DNA of 64,000 bases from Planctomycetota bacterium (GTDB lineage: Bacteria; Planctomycetota; Planctomycetia; Pirellulales; Pirellulaceae). How positions within the stretch are numbered: position 1 is the stretch's first letter; each line of letters opens with the position of its first letter. The notes below the pieces were generated by a model that worked only from the letters and a program-made list of their open reading frames with translations, ran no database searches and was not told the origin of the DNA. The stretch is taken from NCBI GenBank assembly GCA_014381825.1, contig JACNKX010000081.1, positions 1 through 64,000 on the forward strand, written 5' to 3'. Of the stretch, positions 16,544 through 26,148 are shown in pieces. The position numbers and the translations under genes were made by a program.

Positions 16544-18175
16544 ATGTCAGACCAAAGTATTTGCCCCAAATGTGGCGAAAAAATTCCCGCCAGCGCTCCC
16601 GCAGGACAATGTCCAAAGTGCATGATGAAAGCCGGCTTCGAGAGCCGCGACGCTGGGTCGGTCGACGGACAGGCGACCGATCTGGCCTCTCGCCGTTCGG
16701 GCTTTGTGGCCCCTTCCCCTGAGGAATTGGCACCGCACTTTCCCCAATTCGAGATCGTCGAGTTGCTGGGAAAAGGAGGCATGGGAGCGGTTTACAAAGC
16801 CCGACAGCCGAAGCTCGACCGTTACGTCGCGTTAAAAATCCTTCCGCCGGAAATTGGCAAAGATCCTGGCTTTACCGAACGTTTCACGCGCGAGGCCCAA
16901 TCGCTGGCCATGTTGAATCACGCGTGCATCGTCGCAGTGTACGACTTTGGCGAAGCTGATGGGTTGTATTACTTCGTCATGGAATACGTCGATGGTGCCA
17001 ATCTGCGGCAGACGATCGAGACCGGTGGACTGACGCCGCCCGAAGCCCTGGCGATTGTCCCACAAATCTGCGACGCCCTGCAATTCTCGCATGACGAAGG
17101 CGTCGTTCACCGCGACATCAAGCCTGAAAACATTCTCATCGACAAACGGGGACGCGTGAAGATCGCCGATTTTGGTTTGGCGAAACTACTCGGCGTGGCA
17201 GAAGACGGCTCAGCGGTCGAGAAGCCGTACACGGTAACCGGTACGCATCAGGTCATGGGCACGCCGCGTTACATGGCACCCGAACAGATGCAAGGATCGA
17301 GTGCGGTCGATCATCGAGCGGACATCTACTCGCTGGGTGTGGTGTTTTATGAAATGCTGACGGGCGAGCTACCCATCGGCCGATTCGAAGCTCCGTCAAA
17401 GAAAGTACGGATCGACGTCCGGCTTGACGAAGTGGTGCTTCGATCGCTGGAATCGGCACCCGACCGCCGTTATCAACACGCCAACGATGTGAAGACCGAG
17501 GTCGAATCGATCGTGGGCGCCAGCGACACTCGCTTCTCGGTTGCAAAACCGGCCACAGCAGACTTCAAAGCAATGGTTCGCAGTCAACTGAAAGTCCCGG
17601 CAGTCGGCTTGATGGTTGCAGGCATCGTGAACCTGCTGGCAGCGGCGGTGATTCTTCTGCTCCCAACTTTCAGTAAGCTCTCAGGAGGATTCCCTGAGGG
17701 TTTAGAAGGTTTCGTCGAGGGTAAAGCAACTTTCGCCGAGGCGACGTTCGTAAGCATAATAATTGCGTCTTGCAGTTTCGTGTCGGGCATCCTTCTGGTA
17801 CTTGGCGCGGTCAGAATGTTTGACCTGCAGTCCTATGGAATTGCGCTGATCGCGGCCGTGGTAGCGATCTTGCCGTGCGCGCTTGGATTCCCGATCAGCC
17901 TGCCGTTCGGCATTTGGGCGCTGATTGTGGTGTTAAGGCACGACGTGAAGAACGCGTTTCCCGATGAGCATGCGAAATCTGAACGGAAACAAACGCCGAC
18001 GGGACCGGTTTCGGTGGTCGGCGGGGCGATGGTCGGTGGCATGATAGTTGGAATGGTTTTGGGCACAGCGGTGGACCAGGACAAGATTGGGGAGTACATG
18101 GTTCTTGGGATGGTCGTCGGTCTACTGCTTGGCTGCGTGATCGACGCGAACAACCGCGGAAAATCGAAAGACTGA
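16544..18175 (+). CDS. zinc-ribbon Ser/Thr protein kinase with membrane tail
   Basis: A 543-residue Hanks-type kinase. Residues 7-26 hold two CPKC knuckles (CPKCGEK...QCPKC). The kinase domain spans about 67-325 with GKGGMGAVYKA, the catalytic VALKIL lysine, VVHRDIKPENILI, ADFGLAKL and GTPRYMAPEQ, so it should be active. The C-terminus has three or four hydrophobic segments and ends in a glycine-rich pair of helices (GGAMVGGMIVGMVLG, VLGMVVGLLLGC), suggesting packed membrane helices. It follows the ECF sigma gene by 70 nt. Likely role: membrane-linked sensing that modulates the neighbouring sigma factor; partner and signal unknown. Confidence 0.9.
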   Translation: MSDQSICPKCGEKIPASAPAGQCPKCMMKAGFESRDAGSVDGQATDLASRRSGFVAPSPEELAPHFPQFEIVELLGKGGMGAVYKARQPKLDRYVALKILPPEIGKDPGFTERFTREAQSLAMLNHACIVAVYDFGEADGLYYFVMEYVDGANLRQTIETGGLTPPEALAIVPQICDALQFSHDEGVVHRDIKPENILIDKRGRVKIADFGLAKLLGVAEDGSAVEKPYTVTGTHQVMGTPRYMAPEQMQGSSAVDHRADIYSLGVVFYEMLTGELPIGRFEAPSKKVRIDVRLDEVVLRSLESAPDRRYQHANDVKTEVESIVGASDTRFSVAKPATADFKAMVRSQLKVPAVGLMVAGIVNLLAAAVILLLPTFSKLSGGFPEGLEGFVEGKATFAEATFVSIIIASCSFVSGILLVLGAVRMFDLQSYGIALIAAVVAILPCALGFPISLPFGIWALIVVLRHDVKNAFPDEHAKSERKQTPTGPVSVVGGAMVGGMIVGMVLGTAVDQDKIGEYMVLGMVVGLLLGCVIDANNRGKSKD

Positions 18176-18301
18176 CGCCAGCAGCACTCCGGCACTTGAA
18201 ATCGTGACCTGATTTGTGACACGGTCCGACCACTTATCCTTTTTTTGGCAGGTCCGTTCCTGTGCGAGCGAAGAGTAACACAAGCACTACGAAGGATAGA
18301 C

Positions 18302-20731
18302 ATGTTCATAATCAAACGAAAATGCGTCGAGTTCTGCTGTAGATTGTTCGTCGGCGGGGCCATCGGCTGCGGAGTCGGAATCACATCGCCAGCGGCATTT
18401 GGACAGGAAAAAGGTAACGATGATCTCGCGGCGCGCCTCGCCAACCTGGAGAAACGGATCGAAGGGGAACGAAAGAAGCAGCACATTCCCGGCGTGGCAA
18501 TCGCAGTGGTCAAAGATGACAAGGTTGTTCTTGCGAAGGGATTCGGCTACAGCGACATAGAGAGAAAACAACCCGTCACGACAGAATCTCTGTTTGCAAT
18601 CGGGTCGGCCACAAAGGCTTTCACGGCCGCGCTCATCGGCATGTTGGCAGATGATTCAAAAATGAGTTGGGACGATCCGGTCGAAAAGCATATTCCGGAG
18701 TTTCGACTGGAGGTCGACACGGGTGACGAAAAGATCACCGTGCGAGACTTGCTCTGTCACCGTACCGGCTTCACTCGAATGGGAGTCCTGTGGGCTGCTG
18801 GCCGTCTTACCCGAGCCGAGGTCATTGAACACGCCGCCGCCGCGAAGCCGTACGCCGATTTTCGCAAGAAGTTTCTCTATAACAATATCATGTACATGGC
18901 CGCCGGGATCGCGGCAGGTAATGCGGCGGACAGCGACTGGGAATCGCTTGTTGCAGCTCGGATCCTGAGCCCGTTAAACATGACAGATTCCACGACTTCG
19001 ATTACGGAAGCACAACAAGACGAGCGGTTGGCCAAGGGCTACCTCTGGGATGAAGACAAGCAGACGCACAAACGACTGCCGATGCGCAACATCGACGTGA
19101 TCGGCCCGGCCGGGTCTATCAATTCGAACGTCAAGGACATAGCTCAGTGGGTGCGATTTCAGCTAGGCAAAGGCGAATACGAGGGCAGACAACTGCTCGG
19201 CGTGGATACGCACGCGGAAACCTGGAAGCAGCAGATCGAAATGACACCGGGCGCGGGCTACGGTCTAGGCTGGATGCTACGGGAATGGAACGGAAAGAAA
19301 GTCATCGAGCACGGTGGCAGCACCGACGGCTTTGCAGCTCAAGTTACGCTGCTTCCCGAACACGATCTCGGCTACGTCCTGTTAACAAACGTCACGGCGA
19401 CTCCGTTGCAGCAGAAGTCGATCAATATTGTATTCGACTCGCTCGTTCGCGGTGCGTCGGATGATCCAGCAGCCGTGAAGAGCGAGGATGTTGGCGGGTT
19501 GTTGGGCAAGTACGTGGCCAACTTTGGCCCGTTTCGGGACAAGCGTTTTACTGTTTTCGTGAAAGACGGCCAGCTCGCCGTGGACGTACCGGGCCAACGA
19601 GTCTATGAACTCAAGGCACCCAACGCGGAAGGGAAATGGTATTTCGCACTGACGAATCAGATCGCCGTCTCGTTCAAGCAAAATGAAGCGGGCGAATCGA
19701 CCTCGTTGACGATGTACCAGAAGGGTTTGGAATTCGAGTGTCCGCGCGAGGGCGTCGAACTCGAAGCGGAAGTCCCACTGAAAGAGCTGCAGCCGCTTAT
19801 TGGAACTTACCGCGACGAAGCAACGAAGCGCAACATCAAGGTCATCGTCTTAAACAACCGGCTGGCGGTTGAGTTGTCGGGCAATGGTGTTTTTGAGCTG
19901 TTCCCACCCGACGACAAGCAGAAGTGGGCTTTCCGAGCCAACAGGAAACGCCTGCAGGTTCGGTTTAACAAAGCTAAGGACGGGTCGATCCTATCGATGA
20001 CGCGGTTCGAAAATGGCAAGGAATTCGAGATGCCGCGAGCTTCCGCGGGAGCCAAAGATTCGATCCCCTCGGTCGAATCGCTGATCACGCATGTCCGTGA
20101 CGGCTATGGAGCGGACAGGGTCGCGGATCTCGGCCACATTAGGCTGACAGGAACAGTAGCCTTCGTTCACCAAGGCGTTCAAGGCAAAGCCACGCTATTG
20201 ATTTCCGGTTTAGACCGATTCCTGTCAGAATCCGATCTGGGAAAACTCGGCTACATCCGGGCGGCTTATGACGGACAACGCGGCTGGAGCGACTCCGACT
20301 TTCATCCGTTCGAGGAACTGTCGGGTCCACGGCTCAAGCAGCTCAAGTACGGGCACCCGCTTTGGTTTCTGCAAAACTGGCGCGAAGCGTTCGACAGCGC
20401 GGTGATCGTTCAGCCGGGCGAAGTTGATAGTGAGAAGGTCTTCGTTTTGAAGCTGTCTGCCAAAGGGCTTCCGCCGCACACGCTTCATGTTAGCGCTGCA
20501 AGCGGGTTGGTCCTTAAGGAAGAAACGGCGGCGATTGCGCCAGGCATTGGACAGTTGCCCGTGACGCTTACTTACGCAGACTACCGTCCAGTTAATGGTG
20601 TCATGTTACCGTTTAAGATCGTGTCGAACTCTCCACAATCCGGCCAGATCGTCACCCAGTTCGAAAGGGCAACATCACCACTGGACGAACTGAACCGCGA
20701 CGCCTTCCAGCTGACTCCGAAGTCCGACTGA
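18302..20731 (+). CDS. secreted class-C beta-lactamase-fold serine hydrolase, multidomain
   Basis: An 809-residue exported protein. ATG at 18302 is chosen over the upstream TTG because it starts a signal-like region ending near AAFGQE. The hydrolase domain (about 30-380) has the SxxK motif SATK in IGSATKAF, a YNN motif (FLYNNIMYMAAG) and EHGGSTDG in the KTG position. Two DUF3471-like beta repeats follow (GLLGKYVANFGPF and PLIGTYRDEATK). The last 200 residues (VRDGYGADRVADLGHIRLTG onward) resemble a LolA/outer-membrane lipoprotein-sorting fold. Likely an esterase or peptidase acting outside the cytoplasm rather than antibiotic resistance. It follows the kinase gene but may have its own promoter. 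Confidence 0.85.
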   Translation: MFIIKRKCVEFCCRLFVGGAIGCGVGITSPAAFGQEKGNDDLAARLANLEKRIEGERKKQHIPGVAIAVVKDDKVVLAKGFGYSDIERKQPVTTESLFAIGSATKAFTAALIGMLADDSKMSWDDPVEKHIPEFRLEVDTGDEKITVRDLLCHRTGFTRMGVLWAAGRLTRAEVIEHAAAAKPYADFRKKFLYNNIMYMAAGIAAGNAADSDWESLVAARILSPLNMTDSTTSITEAQQDERLAKGYLWDEDKQTHKRLPMRNIDVIGPAGSINSNVKDIAQWVRFQLGKGEYEGRQLLGVDTHAETWKQQIEMTPGAGYGLGWMLREWNGKKVIEHGGSTDGFAAQVTLLPEHDLGYVLLTNVTATPLQQKSINIVFDSLVRGASDDPAAVKSEDVGGLLGKYVANFGPFRDKRFTVFVKDGQLAVDVPGQRVYELKAPNAEGKWYFALTNQIAVSFKQNEAGESTSLTMYQKGLEFECPREGVELEAEVPLKELQPLIGTYRDEATKRNIKVIVLNNRLAVELSGNGVFELFPPDDKQKWAFRANRKRLQVRFNKAKDGSILSMTRFENGKEFEMPRASAGAKDSIPSVESLITHVRDGYGADRVADLGHIRLTGTVAFVHQGVQGKATLLISGLDRFLSESDLGKLGYIRAAYDGQRGWSDSDFHPFEELSGPRLKQLKYGHPLWFLQNWREAFDSAVIVQPGEVDSEKVFVLKLSAKGLPPHTLHVSAASGLVLKEETAAIAPGIGQLPVTLTYADYRPVNGVMLPFKIVSNSPQSGQIVTQFERATSPLDELNRDAFQLTPKSD

Positions 20732-20947
20732 GCGACTCATAGGAAGTAGGATGTAAATGCATGCACAACTCCCATTCCCTCGAAGCCTCCGGCGAATATA
20801 CGCAGGAAACACACATGCGAATGAAATTCGCAAGATGTTGCCCAAGTCGGGGACGCGCGGTCAGAGAATCTCGTGCGTTTAGCTGAATTCGGCTTACCTA
20901 AATCCGTCAAACGAGTGGTCCGACGGGCGAGAGAACGCCTGAATTAC

Positions 20948-22558
20948 TCACAGTCTCGCCGCGAGAGGCGCGAACTGTCGAACGATCTCTCGAGCCGAGC
21001 GAAGTCCGTCGACAGCAGCACTCACGATTCCGCCAGCATAGCCCGCACCTTCGCCTACGGGATACATGCCTGCCAGGCCAGGCACTTGCCGTGTGGTCCG
21101 ATCACGATCGATTCGGACGGGGGAACTGCCTCGCATCTCTGGACCAATCAGCGTTGCGTTGTTGAGGAAGCGGCCCCTCCAGCGCCGGTCCATGATCGGC
21201 AAGCCCGCGCGAATTGCATGAATCACCGTCCGCGGAAGAACCGCTTGCAAATCTGCGACCACCGTCCCTCGTTGATACGATGAAGGAATTCGATCGCCAC
21301 TAGATGATGTACGCCCTGCGACGAAGTCGCTTGCTCGCTGAATCGGACATAAATAATCACGCTTGCCGATCTCGAACGCAGCCGATTCGTAACGACGCTG
21401 AAGCTCGACGCCAGCGAGCGGGTGTTCGCTGCCGAACTCTTCTGGCTGCAGCGTGACCATCAATCCGCTATTCGCGAACGGCGTATCATGTCGCGAATTG
21501 CTCATGCCGTTCGTGCAGAACTGATGCGGTTCCGAGATACTTGGAATCGCCACGCCACCAGCACACATGCAGAACGAATACAAATCACGTTGCCCCTTCG
21601 CGACCAAACTGTAATCCGCCGCGCCTAACAACTCCCGGTACTGATCGCGTCCGTATTTCCATTCATCGACTTGTGTCTGCGGTTGTTCGATTCTCAGACC
21701 AAGTTGAAATGCTTTCTGCTGAAACGGGATGCCCGCCGCATAGAGCATTTCGTACGTGTCACGAGCGCTATGCCCGATCCCCAAGACGACATGCGTCGCC
21801 GCGATGAATCCGCTCGAAGTGTGCAAGCCAGTGATCGCGCCATCTTGGACGTCGAGACGTTCTAATCGACAACCGAACTTGTACTCGCCTCCCAGGGCTT
21901 CGATCTTTCGACGAAAGTTACGGCAGATCAACGGCAATTTGTTGCTGCCCAGATGGGGCCGATGTTCATAGATGATCGATGATCGCCCGCCGCACTCGAC
22001 GAACGCTTCCAGAACCCAATCCACATCGGCACCACTCATTCGACAAGTCAGTTTGCCATCAGAAAATGCGCCCGCTCCCCCTTCGCCAAATAAGTAATTG
22101 TTCTCGCCGTCGTGATCCGCCTCGTGTCGGTCGAAGGCTCGCAAAACCGGAACACGTTCTTTGACGGGTTGCCCGCGCTCGATGATCAGAGGTCGGTAGC
22201 CACGTCTCGCCAGATAGTAGCCCGCGAGTAAACCGGCAGGTCCCGACCCGACGATGACCGGCCGCGAGAGGAGCGGTGGCTTTCCTGGCTCTGGGTCATC
22301 GAACCCGTCGGGTTGATAAATCGCGATATCGCGGTCCATTAAAAGCCGCTTTAAGCAAGCCGGTTCGTCCTGTAGGTCAACGATCGCTGAGTAGACAAAC
22401 TTCAGATCGTCTCGCGAACGAGCATCGAGGCTCTTGCGGAGGATTCGCCACCGGAGAATCTCTTCCAGGGGAAGCTTCAGACGCCGCGCAATCCGTATCG
22501 GCAACTCGGCTTCCGGTTGCTCGACGGGCATTCGTAGATTGGTCAGTCGGATGGGCAT
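20948..22558 (-). CDS. FAD-dependent dehydrogenase (COG2509-type)
   Basis: A 536-residue flavoprotein. The N-terminal 85 residues form the helical cap region typical of this family (KLPLEEILRWRILRKSLDAR). The FAD-binding Rossmann motif is PVIVGSGPAGLLAGYYLARRG near residue 100, with IIERG ending the second strand, and GMYPVGEGAGYAGGIVSAAVDG near the C-terminus contacts FAD. Substrate is not known for most members. It lies 78 nt downstream of rtcA on the same strand and may be cotranscribed, though no functional link is evident. Confidence 0.88.
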   Translation of the reverse strand: MPIRLTNLRMPVEQPEAELPIRIARRLKLPLEEILRWRILRKSLDARSRDDLKFVYSAIVDLQDEPACLKRLLMDRDIAIYQPDGFDDPEPGKPPLLSRPVIVGSGPAGLLAGYYLARRGYRPLIIERGQPVKERVPVLRAFDRHEADHDGENNYLFGEGGAGAFSDGKLTCRMSGADVDWVLEAFVECGGRSSIIYEHRPHLGSNKLPLICRNFRRKIEALGGEYKFGCRLERLDVQDGAITGLHTSSGFIAATHVVLGIGHSARDTYEMLYAAGIPFQQKAFQLGLRIEQPQTQVDEWKYGRDQYRELLGAADYSLVAKGQRDLYSFCMCAGGVAIPSISEPHQFCTNGMSNSRHDTPFANSGLMVTLQPEEFGSEHPLAGVELQRRYESAAFEIGKRDYLCPIQRASDFVAGRTSSSGDRIPSSYQRGTVVADLQAVLPRTVIHAIRAGLPIMDRRWRGRFLNNATLIGPEMRGSSPVRIDRDRTTRQVPGLAGMYPVGEGAGYAGGIVSAAVDGLRSAREIVRQFAPLAARL

Positions 22559-22636
22559 GTTCGATACGCGCGGAGGTATTTAACGCGGTTCGCCTTACTT
22601 TCGCAAGGGCATCGAACGCAATGATCGCTTCGCCAA

Positions 22637-23668
22637 CTAACGCTTACACAGTCGAACCGTTCTTACATCGCCTGTTTCTTCAATGACGATTTCGATTTCG
22701 AGAAAACGCTGAAGGACATCGATGTGTGTCTTCGTATGTTGCGTGAGTGGACTCGTCCGAAACGCGCACGCGTGTCCCTGATGTGCGGCAATACCCATCG
22801 GGAGCACGAGTTGATCAGCCAGATACGCACCGACCGGTGCGTCGGTCGCGATATACTCACGTGCGGCTTGAATGACTGCGTTGGCGACGCGTTCTGCCTT
22901 CTTGCCGATCTCGCCGAAAGCGACGAAGAGTTCCGTAACGTGTTCGAATTCAAGCTCGATCATGACGACGTTCCCCGGGCCTGACGATCCAGTCACTTCT
23001 TCGCATACGAAGCATTTTGCGTCCCAATCGGTCTTGCGCGCGATCAGCTTGCACTCACGCTCGGCGATATGCTTTGGTAATTTGGCAACGACCGCTCGGA
23101 CCTCGCGTCGAACGAGCTTGCCGCGTTCCAGCAGCTCGAACGGATGAAGCTGTTGGCAGGGCGAGATGTTCATACGGAAGCTGCCGCCTCCGGCGGGATA
23201 GAATCCCGGTTGGCATTCACCCGGTATCACGGTTGGGCCAAGCTCTTTTAGCAGTGGCAGATAAACATTGGTCAAGAAGTCGAAAGGCGGTGCAAACGGA
23301 TTGTGCGTTCCACCGTGAATCTCAACGGTCGAATTCCCTTCGGCGAGCATTAACGCAGGCAAGACGGTTTGGAAGACAAGCGTCGTGCTTCCCGCAGATC
23401 CGACGCTAAATCGGTACTCGCCAGCTTGGACCACTCCCGGCTTGAAGACGAATCGATTCGACCCAAGTTCGACACCCTCGATCGTTGCGTCACTGATTTG
23501 AGCGGCAAATTGAGTAGCCGTAAGATGCTGCCGTAGCAGTCCCGGCTTCTTTCTACCGGCGCGTATGTTCTCGATCGTCACGGGCTTTCCTGTCACCAAT
23601 GACAATGCCAAAGACGACCGAACGATCTGCCCGCCGCCTTCGCCTTGTGAACCATCGATCGTGATCAT
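22637..23668 (-). CDS. rtcA: RNA 3'-terminal phosphate cyclase
   Basis: A 343-residue RtcA, the enzyme that uses ATP to convert RNA 3'-phosphate ends to 2',3'-cyclic phosphates. Conserved features are MITIDGSQGEGGGQIVRSSL at the N-terminus, IRAGRKKPGLLRQH, FYPAGGGSFRM and the region SPLTQHTKTHIDV holding the nucleophilic histidine. Length matches E. coli RtcA (about 340). No RtcB ligase or RtcR regulator is adjacent. It lies downstream of an orphan LuxR-type regulator on the same strand, separated by a hairpin. Confidence 0.95.
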   Translation of the reverse strand: MITIDGSQGEGGGQIVRSSLALSLVTGKPVTIENIRAGRKKPGLLRQHLTATQFAAQISDATIEGVELGSNRFVFKPGVVQAGEYRFSVGSAGSTTLVFQTVLPALMLAEGNSTVEIHGGTHNPFAPPFDFLTNVYLPLLKELGPTVIPGECQPGFYPAGGGSFRMNISPCQQLHPFELLERGKLVRREVRAVVAKLPKHIAERECKLIARKTDWDAKCFVCEEVTGSSGPGNVVMIELEFEHVTELFVAFGEIGKKAERVANAVIQAAREYIATDAPVGAYLADQLVLPMGIAAHQGHACAFRTSPLTQHTKTHIDVLQRFLEIEIVIEETGDVRTVRLCKR

Positions 23669-23702
23669 CTACCGATACCGTCCGTGTTAGCAAGAAACGC
23701 GA

Positions 23703-23728
23703 GACGGCCTCGAGAAGAGGCCGTCTTT
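23703..23728. terminator. GC-rich hairpin between response regulator and rtcA
   Basis: GACGGCCTC (23703-23711) pairs with GAGGCCGTC (23717-23725) around a GAGAA loop. A TTT follows on the plus strand only; the flanking genes both run on the minus strand, where no T-run follows. It may still end or attenuate the response-regulator transcript before rtcA. Confidence 0.4.
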
Positions 23729-23783
23729 CGGAAGTAGTCACGTGAAACTGAGCGAAGGTTCGCGGCCTTATACGGCTCGTGAC

Positions 23784-24416
23784 CTAGACCACGCCGCGTC
23801 GCACTGCCCACACGGCGGCTTGCGTGCGATCGTTCACATCCAGCTTTCGCAAAATATTCTGAACGTGTTCTTTGACCGTCTCGATACTGATGCCGAGCGA
23901 TTGGCCGATCTCGCGATTGCTTAAGCCAAGCGAAACATGCCGCAATACTTGAAGTTCGCGGTTGGTCAACGGAATACCGTCATCGTCGCGCTCGTGGCGT
24001 CGACGCATGACTCGTTTAACGCGGCGCAATACGCTTGTGTCAAGCGGTTCGTCACCTGACGCCGCTCGCGTGATGACGTCGACAATCTCTTGGCGAGTCG
24101 AGCCCTTGAGGACGAAATCCGTCGCTCCCAGTGCCACGCTTCGCGCCACGTAAGTCGGGTTGTCATAGGTCGACAGCATGACGACGCGAGCGTCGGGCAT
24201 CTTGCCGCGGATTGCCTCGAGCGCCGAGAGACCGTCTCGATTTGGCATCCGAATATCCATGAGGACGACATCGGGATGATGCTGCATCGTCTTTTCGACG
24301 GCCTCATCGCCATCGGCAGCTTCACCAACAATGTTGATGTCGGAACCTTTCAGGAGGTTCGCCAGCCCGCTGCGTACAACCTCGTGATCGTCCGCAATTA
24401 GAATGTTGATCGTCAT
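23784..24416 (-). CDS. NarL/LuxR-type response regulator
   Basis: A 210-residue two-domain regulator. The receiver domain (1-120) has the acidic pair DD at 9-10, phospho-acceptor D54 in VVLMDIRMPNRDG and a switch lysine in FVLKGSTRQE. The C-terminal LuxR HTH (about 145-205) reads LTNRELQVLRHVSLGLSNREIGQSLG. ATG at 24416 (MTINILIADDHE) is preferred over the ORF start at 24449, which adds 11 unlike residues. No histidine kinase is adjacent, so the partner is unknown. It is transcribed divergently from the sigma-54 activator. Confidence 0.9.
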   Translation of the reverse strand: MTINILIADDHEVVRSGLANLLKGSDINIVGEAADGDEAVEKTMQHHPDVVLMDIRMPNRDGLSALEAIRGKMPDARVVMLSTYDNPTYVARSVALGATDFVLKGSTRQEIVDVITRAASGDEPLDTSVLRRVKRVMRRRHERDDDGIPLTNRELQVLRHVSLGLSNREIGQSLGISIETVKEHVQNILRKLDVNDRTQAAVWAVRRGVV

Positions 24417-24660
24417 ATTTATTTCCTTCCCTTGGCCAACGACGCTCATGGGTGGTAAGCGATGGAGTACCGAAGCGGCCGCCTCAAGTGCCTAACATTC
24501 GATCCGTACTCACTGATGATACTACCTTTGTTGATCAGGAGGAACTAGTTGGTACATCCCGGATGTGACGAATCTGCCGATTTTTGCGGTGATTTCCGTA
24601 TGCAAACGTTTCGATTCTGACACATCCCGTCAGAGAAATGCCTTGCTCGGCCGTTGTTCG

Positions 24661-24689
24661 TTGACGTTGCACAACGTGTGACGTAGATA
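24661..24689 (+). promoter_or_regulatory. sigma-70-like promoter for the NtrC-type gene
   Basis: TTGACG (24661-24666), a 17-nt spacer and TAGATA (24684-24689) match five and four of six consensus positions. The start codon is 43 nt downstream. Confidence 0.5.
24664..24677. promoter_or_regulatory. 14-bp palindrome ACGTTGCACAACGT
   Basis: A perfect palindrome (ACGTTG-CA-CAACGT) that overlaps the end of the candidate -35 box and fills most of the spacer of the promoter upstream of the NtrC-type gene. This is a typical position for a repressor operator or a dimeric regulator site. The binding protein is unknown; autoregulation by either flanking regulator is possible. Confidence 0.5.
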
Positions 24690-24732
24690 CCCTACGACAA
24701 CTGTTTACTTACAGCACAAGGCGAAGCAAACG

Positions 24733-26121
24733 ATGAATAACGGATCGTTACTGCTTGTGGACGACGATCGGCACGTCCTCGACTCGATGTCGGATTGGTT
24801 GCGCGAACAAGGCTATGAAGTTGCGGAAGCTTCGAGTCGCGCGGAAGCGATTCAACAAATCGACAATCGAACCTACGATCTTGTTTTGGCGGATGTCCGC
24901 CTGCAAGATGGCGATGGTTTCGATGTCTTGGCGCATTGCCGCGAGCACCAACCCGCGACGACGGTAATCCTGCTAACCGGCTACGGCACCGTGGAAACAG
25001 GTGTCGAAGCGATCCGTGCTGGTGCGTTCGATTTGCTGACAAAGCCGTTGATCGACGAAGAGTTGCTGATGTCGATCCGACGAGCTCTTTCGCAGCGCGA
25101 AGTCATCGAAGAAAATAAGAAGCTGAAAGAACAACTCGATCTCCGCTTTGGCATGGAGAACATCATCGGGCACGATCATCGGATGTTGAAGATCTACGAC
25201 ATGATCGACAGCATCGCGGATACGAAAGCCACGATTCTGATCACCGGCGAGAGTGGCACAGGAAAATCACTGATCGCACGTGCGATCCATCGCCGCAGCG
25301 GTCGTCGCGAAGGAGCGTTTGTCGAGATCGCTTGTGGAGCGCTTCCCGAAGCACTGCTTGAGAGTGAGCTGTTTGGCCACGTCGCCGGTGCCTTCACCGG
25401 AGCGGCTGGCGAAAAGATGGGAAAGTTTCTCCAGGCAGATGGCGGTACGATCTTCCTCGACGAAATCGGAACGGCATCGCCAAGCATGCAAGTCAAACTG
25501 CTGCGAGTGCTCCAAGACTTCGAGTTCGAGCAAGTGGGCGGGACGAAGACGTTTCATGTCGATTCGCGAGTCGTGTTGGCAACGAACGAAGAGCTTTCCC
25601 AGGCCGTTGCCGAAGGGCGTTTCCGGCAGGATCTGTTCTATCGTGTCAACGTGATCAACATCGAACTTCCTTCACTCCGTGAGCGAATTTCAGACATCCC
25701 GCTGCTCGCTCAGCACTTCCTTGATTCTGTCTGCGAAGAGTCAGGACGTCAGGTGGAAGGATTCAGCGAAGAAGCGCTGACAGCGCTTCGCCGATACCAA
25801 TGGCCCGGCAATGTTCGCGAATTGCAGAATATCGTCGAGCGAGCCGTGTTACTTGGTAAGGGTCCCAGGATCACCGTCGCAGATCTTCCAGGCCAACTCG
25901 CATCGGGAGCGCCTGTTTCGGTGCAGTCCTCGCCCGGTGCTTCGCTCAAGAACGCATTGGACGCACCCGAACGTCAAATCATTCTAGACGCGCTGCAAGC
26001 GAATAATTGGAATCGCAACGCGACAGCCGAACTGCTCGGCATCAATCGCACGACGCTCTATAAGAAGATGAAGAAGCTTGGTCTTCAGGATCCTCGACAA
26101 GCGATGACGTTTTTGCAGTAG
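24733..26121 (+). CDS. NtrC-family sigma-54-dependent response regulator
   Basis: A 462-residue activator. The receiver domain (1-120) has D10-D12 and phospho-acceptor D54 in [12 protein letters not shown]. The AAA+ domain (about 140-375) contains Walker A GESGTGKS, the sigma-54 contact loop GAFTGA and Walker [11 protein letters not shown]. The C-terminal Fis-type HTH reads [20 protein letters not shown]. All motifs needed for sigma-54 activation are intact. No cognate kinase is adjacent. The presence of a receiver domain instead of a CARF domain shows it is not RtcR despite rtcA nearby. Confidence 0.93.
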   Translation: MNNGSLLLVDDDRHVLDSMSDWLREQGYEVAEASSRAEAIQQIDNRTYDLVLADVRLQDGDGFDVLAHCREHQPATTVILLTGYGTVETGVEAIRAGAFDLLTKPLIDEELLMSIRRALSQREVIEENKKLKEQLDLRFGMENIIGHDHRMLKIYDMIDSIADTKATILITGESGTGKSLIARAIHRRSGRREGAFVEIACGALPEALLESELFGHVAGAFTGAAGEKMGKFLQADGGTIFLDEIGTASPSMQVKLLRVLQDFEFEQVGGTKTFHVDSRVVLATNEELSQAVAEGRFRQDLFYRVNVINIELPSLRERISDIPLLAQHFLDSVCEESGRQVEGFSEEALTALRRYQWPGNVRELQNIVERAVLLGKGPRITVADLPGQLASGAPVSVQSSPGASLKNALDAPERQIILDALQANNWNRNATAELLGINRTTLYKKMKKLGLQDPRQAMTFLQ

Positions 26122-26148
26122 TAGGTCGCGACGCTCGACGTGAGTTTT

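Larger units (their letters stand above)
24417..24732. other. divergent intergenic region
   Basis: 316 nt separating two divergent regulator genes. No ORF of interest was seen. It must hold both promoters; a plus-strand candidate and a palindrome are listed separately. I looked for a GG-N10-GC sigma-54 element and did not find a convincing one. Confidence 0.7.

Noticed and set aside
18302-20731. Antibiotic-resistance beta-lactamase
   Set aside because: The SxxK/YxN/HGG set is shared by many esterases and peptidases, and the large C-terminal domains do not fit a class C beta-lactamase.
24733-26121. RtcR, the sigma-54 activator of rtc genes
   Set aside because: The N-terminus is a response-regulator receiver with D54, not a CARF domain, and the gene is divergent from the rtcA direction.
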